From positions 1-9,743 of the forward strand of contig DTYX01000801.1 of the NCBI GenBank assembly GCA_012961655.1: a stretch of DNA of 9,743 nt, in the 5' to 3' direction. Within the stretch, counting starts at the first letter, position 1. Each line of letters opens with the position of its first letter. The translations under genes and the position numbers were made by a program. Below are positions 6,464-9,743 of this stretch, one piece after another. Under the pieces are notes generated by a model. It made no database searches and was not told the DNA's origin. It worked only from the letters and a program-made list of their open reading frames with translations. This stretch comes from Candidatus Poribacteria bacterium (GTDB taxonomy: Bacteria; Poribacteria; WGA-4E; DTYX01).

Positions 6464-7285
6464 ATGGAGGTAATTAACATTATTGAAATCACCAGTTTGC
6501 GAAATCCGAAAATTAAATCTGTTAAAGCTCTAAGACATGCAAAATATAGAGAAAGGCAGGGCAAATTTCTGGTTGAGGGTATCAGATTGGTGAAAGAGGC
6601 TATCGATTGTAATGCGCCTATCAAGATGTTACTGTTCTGTCCTAATAAATTAAAAAGCCAAATAGGGCTTGGTCTTGTCGATATTGCAGCAGAAAAAGGA
6701 ATTGAGTGCGTCTCTGTTCCTGCGCGTGTGTTTGATAGCATATCGGAGAAAGATAATCCACAAGGTATTATCGCTGTTGTCGAGCGATTGAATTTGACTT
6801 TCAATCACCTTGAATCCAATAATCCAACTCTACTCATTGTCGCATACGAATTACGCGACCCTGGAAATTTGGGGGCGATTATTAGGACCGCCGATAGCGC
6901 GGGAGCGTCGGGCGTAGTAATAACTGGCATATCAGTAGATATATTCGACCCCAAAACGGTACGCGCGACTATGGGGTCTATCTTTTCTCTGCCAGTAATT
7001 CGAGTGAAGGAGATTGGACAACTGAAGGATTGGCTATCTCAAAACAGTATCAAGATGATAGCGACATCACCCAGGGCAAAACGTTATTACTTCGATTTAG
7101 CATACGATGAGCCTGTGGCTATTATACTGGGAAATGAAGCGGAAGGATTGGACGCTGAAATTCTTGAATATGCCGATGAAGTGGTAAAAATACCGCTGTT
7201 GGGCAGAGCCGACTCATTAAACGTAGCCTCTGCCGCGGCGATTATAATTTATGAAGTGGTTCGACAGAGAATGTTTCATAAATAG
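6464..7285 (+). CDS. SpoU/TrmH-family RNA 2'-O-methyltransferase
   Basis: The enzyme transfers methyl from S-adenosylmethionine to a ribose 2'-OH in rRNA or tRNA, using the knotted SPOUT fold. The 273-residue frame has an N-terminal substrate-binding domain with GKFLVEGIRLVKEA (33-46). The three SpoU motifs follow: ELRDPGNLGAIIRTADSAGA (129-148, with N135 and the catalytic-type R141), ILGNEAEGL (221-229) and IPLLGRADSLNVASAAAI (243-260). The layout resembles RlmB/YsgA-type 23S rRNA methyltransferases; the target nucleotide cannot be read from sequence. The annotated ATG 6464 has no upstream Shine-Dalgarno. GGAGGTAA lies within its own codons 1-4 and points to AUU codons at 6479 or 6482. Homologues typically begin at the segment reading EITSLRNPKIK here, so the true start may be non-AUG. 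Confidence 0.9.
   Translation: MEVINIIEITSLRNPKIKSVKALRHAKYRERQGKFLVEGIRLVKEAIDCNAPIKMLLFCPNKLKSQIGLGLVDIAAEKGIECVSVPARVFDSISEKDNPQGIIAVVERLNLTFNHLESNNPTLLIVAYELRDPGNLGAIIRTADSAGASGVVITGISVDIFDPKTVRATMGSIFSLPVIRVKEIGQLKDWLSQNSIKMIATSPRAKRYYFDLAYDEPVAIILGNEAEGLDAEILEYADEVVKIPLLGRADSLNVASAAAIIIYEVVRQRMFHK
6466..6473 (+). promoter_or_regulatory. ribosome binding site placed for an AUU start of the methyltransferase
   Basis: GGAGGTAA is the only good Shine-Dalgarno near this gene. In-frame codons at proper distance are ATT 6479 and ATT 6482. No ATG, GTG or TTG lies within range downstream; the next TTG is at 6494, too far. AUU initiation is known for infC, where it permits IF3-dependent control. 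Confidence 0.45.
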
Positions 7286-7355
7286 ATGAAAGCGTTGCAT
7301 AAATCGCACAAATTTGCTCCTCGACCATAAGGCATAGAGCATAAGTATTGTGGAT

Positions 7356-7409
7356 TGGAAGGATGGATAGGAGGCTTCCATACCTCCATCCTTCCATTCA
7401 TCCAATTCC
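7356..7409. repeat. 8-base tandem array with an inverted arm between convergent genes
   Basis: Four imperfect 8-base units (CCATACCT, CCATCCTT, CCATTCAT, CCAATTCC) run from 7378 to 7409. TGGAAGGATGG at 7356-7366 is the exact reverse complement of 7386-7396, so the array can fold into an 11-base stem with an inner 19-base loop. It lies between the convergent methyltransferase and ChrB genes and could terminate or block transcription from both sides, but it lacks a T run. The rest of the 7286-7431 spacer shows nothing recognisable. Confidence 0.6.
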
Positions 7410-7431
7410 TTCCTTCGAGCGTGGCGAAAGG

Positions 7432-7866
7432 TTATTCGGTTGCCGAAAGCCTATCCTGACACCAGGCATAAAGTGCGTCGTAGATGTACGATTGGATTCG
7501 GAGATTCTCGTGGTCATCTTCGATGACGTGGAGAAAGCCCTCGCCAATTGCCCTCAAACCGGGTGATAGAAGCGTTGTCATTAAATCGGAAGTATCAGCG
7601 CCATGCACTATCTTGGCGAGCTCTAACAACGCTGGGTCTTTAAGATTGTGCTCTTCGATGAGCATCTCAAAGGTGCATTTGCCGTTGCGATGGGCGTATT
7701 TCGCGTCAGGGGCGTCAAAAGAGATTGCCCCTTCGCGCTCGGCGACTTCCAGCACTTGCTCACGTGGCACGTAAAGAATCTCAGCGTCCTTGTCGATGAA
7801 CTTCTTGATGAGCCACGGACAAGCGATTCTATCTGTCTTTGGCTTTTCGCGTGTTACCCATTTCAC
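7432..7866 (-). CDS. stand-alone ChrB C-terminal-domain protein (chromate-resistance type), copy with full motif
   Basis: The 144-residue protein matches the C-terminal half of chromate-resistance protein ChrB. It reads WVTREKPKTDRIACPWLIKK at 3-22, FIDKDAEILYVP, a YAHRNGKCTFE segment (H59, R60, C64, E67), IVHGAD (H88, D91), and a GLRAIGEGF...YIYDALYAW end. The role of ChrB is unsettled, sensing chromate or assisting resistance; this domain lacks the N-terminal DNA-binding part of full ChrB. Translation begins at GTG 7866 with AAGGAGGT 8 bases upstream. That GTG shares four bases (GTGA) with the stop of the upstream paralogue, so the two are translationally coupled and probably made in similar amounts. 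The conserved H, R, C and E suggest metal or oxyanion binding. It is the last gene of the MFS operon. Confidence 0.87.
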   Translation of the reverse strand: MKWVTREKPKTDRIACPWLIKKFIDKDAEILYVPREQVLEVAEREGAISFDAPDAKYAHRNGKCTFEMLIEEHNLKDPALLELAKIVHGADTSDLMTTLLSPGLRAIGEGFLHVIEDDHENLRIQSYIYDALYAWCQDRLSATE

Positions 7867-8306
7867 TCTTCTTCACCTCCTTCCATTTGCGCTTTTAGTT
7901 CGGCATAAAGCGCATCCATTACAATCATCGCCTTGAAGACGATTTCGTGGTCGCTTTTAGACGTCCGCGCTAATCCGCGCACGATACAAAAGACTCCCGC
8001 CGGCTCCTTCAGTTTGAGCAGGTCTAAATCTTCTTCGGCATCAATCTCAAAGTCGTGGATGATGGCGGCAATTCTCTGAACCACCGGGTCAACCACATCA
8101 TACCGTTTGACAAGCGCGTCAAACGTGGTTTCTGTTTCGCTTGGCTTAATCTCCGCTTTGGGGAGCGTAAATCCGATAGCGTCTTCTGGGATTTCCGCAT
8201 CCCGTGAGACAAATTCAAAGACAGCGTCTTTGTCGATGAACGTCTTAATCAGCCAGATGGACGCGCATCTGTCGAAATGCGGTTCGTGTCTTGTTATCCA
8301 ACGCAT
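7863..8306 (-). CDS. second, degenerate ChrB C-terminal-domain paralogue
   Basis: The 147-residue product starts MRWITRHEPHFDRCASIWLI and continues KTFIDKDA, aligning throughout with the downstream ChrB-domain protein and ending in a related MDALYAELK helix. Key positions differ. The C of RIACPW is shifted to DRCASIW, and the H-R...C set of YAHRNGKC is replaced by IKPSETET, while IIH (H84) is kept. It may therefore have lost one ligand set and act as a partner or regulator of its neighbour. ATG 8306 is chosen because AAAGGAGGT stands 5 bases upstream. A longer frame to 8378 would only add translated spacer repeats. Its last codons (MEGGEEE) encode the Shine-Dalgarno of the next gene. It lies 89 bases downstream of the MFS gene. 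Confidence 0.78.
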   Translation of the reverse strand: MRWITRHEPHFDRCASIWLIKTFIDKDAVFEFVSRDAEIPEDAIGFTLPKAEIKPSETETTFDALVKRYDVVDPVVQRIAAIIHDFEIDAEEDLDLLKLKEPAGVFCIVRGLARTSKSDHEIVFKAMIVMDALYAELKAQMEGGEEE

Positions 8307-8337
8307 AGAAAACCTCCTTTTAATTGGGATGAACAAC

Positions 8338-8361
8338 GAAACGAGGAAACGGGGAAATGAG
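8338..8361. repeat. three-copy 8-base tandem repeat in the MFS-ChrB spacer
   Basis: GAAACGAG, GAAACGGG and GAAATGAG follow one another without gaps. They occupy the spacer between the MFS gene and the first ChrB-like gene, next to the 7-base array at 8372-8406. Confidence 0.6.
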
Positions 8362-8371
8362 TTCAAGAGTT

Positions 8372-8406
8372 CATTCACGTATTACGCAATACGCATTACG
8401 CATCAC
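8372..8406. repeat. five-copy 7-base tandem repeat reaching into the MFS stop codon
   Basis: On the minus strand the units are GTGATGC, GTAATGC, GTATTGC, GTAATAC and GTGAATG. The first two contain the final codons and the TAA stop of the MFS gene (C-terminal RDA), so the array has either supplied or replaced the end of that protein. Such GTAATGC/GTATTGC heptamer runs occur in spacers of various bacteria; no function is known to me. Confidence 0.7.
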
Positions 8407-9634
8407 GTTTCGGTTCTCGCACCATGAGTGGGAATAACAACGCCATTAACAATAGCAATCCGCCGACGATAGGATAAGCAAAGCGATAACCGCGCATCTT
8501 GTTTACTTTGCCGTATACTGAGATGAGATAACCAGTGACAGGCGGGCCGGAGGCGTGTCCGACATCCATAATGGTACTCATAACGCCTAACGCAGAACCG
8601 TAGGCGCCGGTTGCCAAATCGGCTACCAATGCCGCTGTCGAAGCGGTCACCGTCGCCATGCTCAAACCCAACAATAAACTGAGCAAGAGCAATATCCAAA
8701 AGGAACGGAAGAACGGAATCAGTGAAAGTCCCAAAGCGCCGGCTGCCAATCCCAACATAATCTGTCCACGTCTGCCGTAGCGGTCGGAAATCTTTCCCAT
8801 CAGCGGTTTGGAGAAAGTAAGCGTAAGCACTTTTGCTCCAAGTAAAATTCCGATTAGCGAGGGACTCATGCCGATGAAATCAGCGTACAGCGGCAAAAAG
8901 ATTTCGTAGGCGCCGTAGCCGAAAAACTGCACCGCTTCGGCGACGCTGGTAAACAGAATCCCTCGATGCCGAACTACCATCGAAAGCCCTGAAAACATAG
9001 TCAAAAAACGTTCCTTTGTCGATTCAGACTTTTCATCGACGACAGTCCTCTTCTGAATTGGCAGTCGAAAGGCTATCAAGAACGCCAGCGTCCCTGCTAC
9101 CCCGCATACAAGATACACCATACGATAATGCCACATCACAGAGGCGGCAAAGAGAGTCAAGAGAAATCCACCGATAAACGGTGCGGCGGAACGCCCAATT
9201 AGCGTCGCCGATGAATACCACCCCATCTTTTCCCCACGCTGCTGAACAAATAAATCAGCTACCAACGCTAAAGCGACCGGACCGAAAATCGCCGTCGCAA
9301 AGCCGTGATATACGCGCGCTAATACTAATTGCCAGGCGTTGACGATGGGCAGATACAAAAACGGCGCGGACGCAAAGATGAATGTGGCAAACAGAATAAC
9401 CTTCCGACGCCCAAAGACATCCGAAAGCGCTCCCGCGGGAACGCTCACCAGAATGCCTACCACCGTCGATGCGGCGGCGATAAGTCCCACTACCGATTCA
9501 GTAGCGCCGAGATGCTCGGCGAATAGCGGCAACACTGGGCTTTTGGACATCGTGGACGAGAATATGGCAAATAAGCCAATTCCACATAATAATCGGAATG
9601 GGGATAACTGAAATCTACTCTTTTTAGCTGTCAT
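8396..9634 (-). CDS. MFS efflux transporter
   Basis: This 412-residue protein has the 12-helix plan of the major facilitator superfamily, with the central cytoplasmic loop near residues 191-215. Motif A appears in both halves: GALSDVFGRRKV between helices 2 and 3 (68-79) and GKISDRYGRR between helices 8 and 9 (280-289), as in proton-coupled drug and metabolite exporters. The start at 9634 has GAGGTG about 4 bases upstream. Linkage to two ChrB-domain proteins on the same strand suggests it exports the compound that these proteins sense or bind, possibly chromate or another oxyanion. The usual ChrA is not in this window. The substrate is an inference; a general drug exporter is the alternative. 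Its last three codons lie in a tandem repeat. Confidence 0.88.
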   Translation of the reverse strand: MTAKKSRFQLSPFRLLCGIGLFAIFSSTMSKSPVLPLFAEHLGATESVVGLIAAASTVVGILVSVPAGALSDVFGRRKVILFATFIFASAPFLYLPIVNAWQLVLARVYHGFATAIFGPVALALVADLFVQQRGEKMGWYSSATLIGRSAAPFIGGFLLTLFAASVMWHYRMVYLVCGVAGTLAFLIAFRLPIQKRTVVDEKSESTKERFLTMFSGLSMVVRHRGILFTSVAEAVQFFGYGAYEIFLPLYADFIGMSPSLIGILLGAKVLTLTFSKPLMGKISDRYGRRGQIMLGLAAGALGLSLIPFFRSFWILLLLSLLLGLSMATVTASTAALVADLATGAYGSALGVMSTIMDVGHASGPPVTGYLISVYGKVNKMRGYRFAYPIVGGLLLLMALLFPLMVREPKRDA

Positions 9635-9679
9635 CTTTCACCTCACCTTGTATTGCATTGTTAAATCTGTTTTGAAAGT

Positions 9680-9740
9680 GTTTGTAGTAGCGCAATTGAT
9701 TGCGCGTCAAAAGACGGCAATGAATTGCCTTACTACAAAC
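9680..9740. repeat. 61-base three-hairpin inverted-repeat element (REP/MITE-like)
   Basis: The ends GTTTGTAGTA (9680-9689) and TACTACAAAC (9731-9740) form a perfect 10-base outer stem. Inside are two small hairpins: GCGCAAT/ATTGCGC (9690-9705) and GGCAAT/ATTGCC (9716-9729), each with a 2-base loop. The two halves also resemble each other when one is reversed. The fold is a three-way junction on either strand, typical of small palindromic dispersed elements. No gene is encoded. It lies immediately upstream of the MFS operon. Confidence 0.75.
9681..9710 (-). promoter_or_regulatory. candidate promoter inside the repeat element, facing the MFS operon
   Basis: On the minus strand TTGACG (9710-9705) is followed after 18 bases by TACAAA (9686-9681), matching five and four of six consensus positions. 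Transcription would begin near 9674 and give a leader of about 40 bases to ATG 9634. The spacer is the first small hairpin of the element. Confidence 0.35.
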
Positions 9741-9743
9741 CAA

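Noticed and set aside
7286..7355. Insertion-sequence end after the methyltransferase
   Set aside because: No paired terminal inverted repeats, target duplication or transposase fragment could be found.
7217..7405. 62-codon minus-strand frame across the methyltransferase end
   Set aside because: It runs through the octamer array and antisense to conserved coding sequence, with no ribosome binding site or recognisable motif.
7356..7409. CRISPR-like array
   Set aside because: Units are 8 bases, contiguous and without unique spacers, and no cas gene is present.
8307..8378. 24-residue N-terminal extension of the first ChrB-like gene (start at 8378)
   Set aside because: It translates the tandem repeats of the spacer and has no homologous start; ATG 8306 has a strong Shine-Dalgarno and aligns with the paralogue's start.

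Overview
This is a bacterial chromosomal window of moderate G+C. It has Shine-Dalgarno-led genes and sigma70-like promoters, and several spacers are filled with short tandem arrays. The phylum cannot be fixed from the sequence. The repeat-rich spacers, a possible aspartyl-protease remnant and the ChrB/MFS locus remind me of uncultured candidate-phylum bacteria such as Poribacteria, but that is only an impression. The abrupt loss of clpX homology at the left end would also fit a metagenome contig edge.

Left part (1-3795, plus strand) is a protein quality-control block: the 3' two-thirds of clpX, then lon, then an S4-domain RqcP-like gene overlapping the lon stop. The first ~60-90 bases are not clpX. 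They read better as the start of a divergent minus-strand gene with its own ribosome binding site. The clpX-lon spacer holds a short 9-mer duplication, a probable frameshifted fragment of an aspartyl protease, a TTGACA promoter candidate with a perfect palindrome over its -10, and a five-codon leader ORF that ends just before lon.

Middle part (3796-7285): two minus-strand genes follow, one for a secreted glutamine-amidotransferase-fold protein lacking a visible nucleophile and one for a 505-residue multi-pass membrane protein, with a strong bidirectional terminator between them. A strong extended -10 promoter then drives a plus-strand SpoU/TrmH-family RNA 2'-O-methyltransferase. The only good Shine-Dalgarno of that gene lies inside its annotated start and points at AUU codons.

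Right part (7432-9743, minus strand) is a compact operon: an MFS exporter, then two tandem, divergent stand-alone ChrB C-terminal-domain proteins coupled by a 4-base overlap. The second gene of the operon has lost an H-R...C set that the third retains. This looks like a chromate-type or oxyanion-type resistance module with an MFS pump in place of ChrA. A 61-base three-hairpin inverted-repeat element sits upstream and carries a candidate promoter facing the operon. Three of the spacers contain small tandem arrays with units of 7, 8 or 9 bases.
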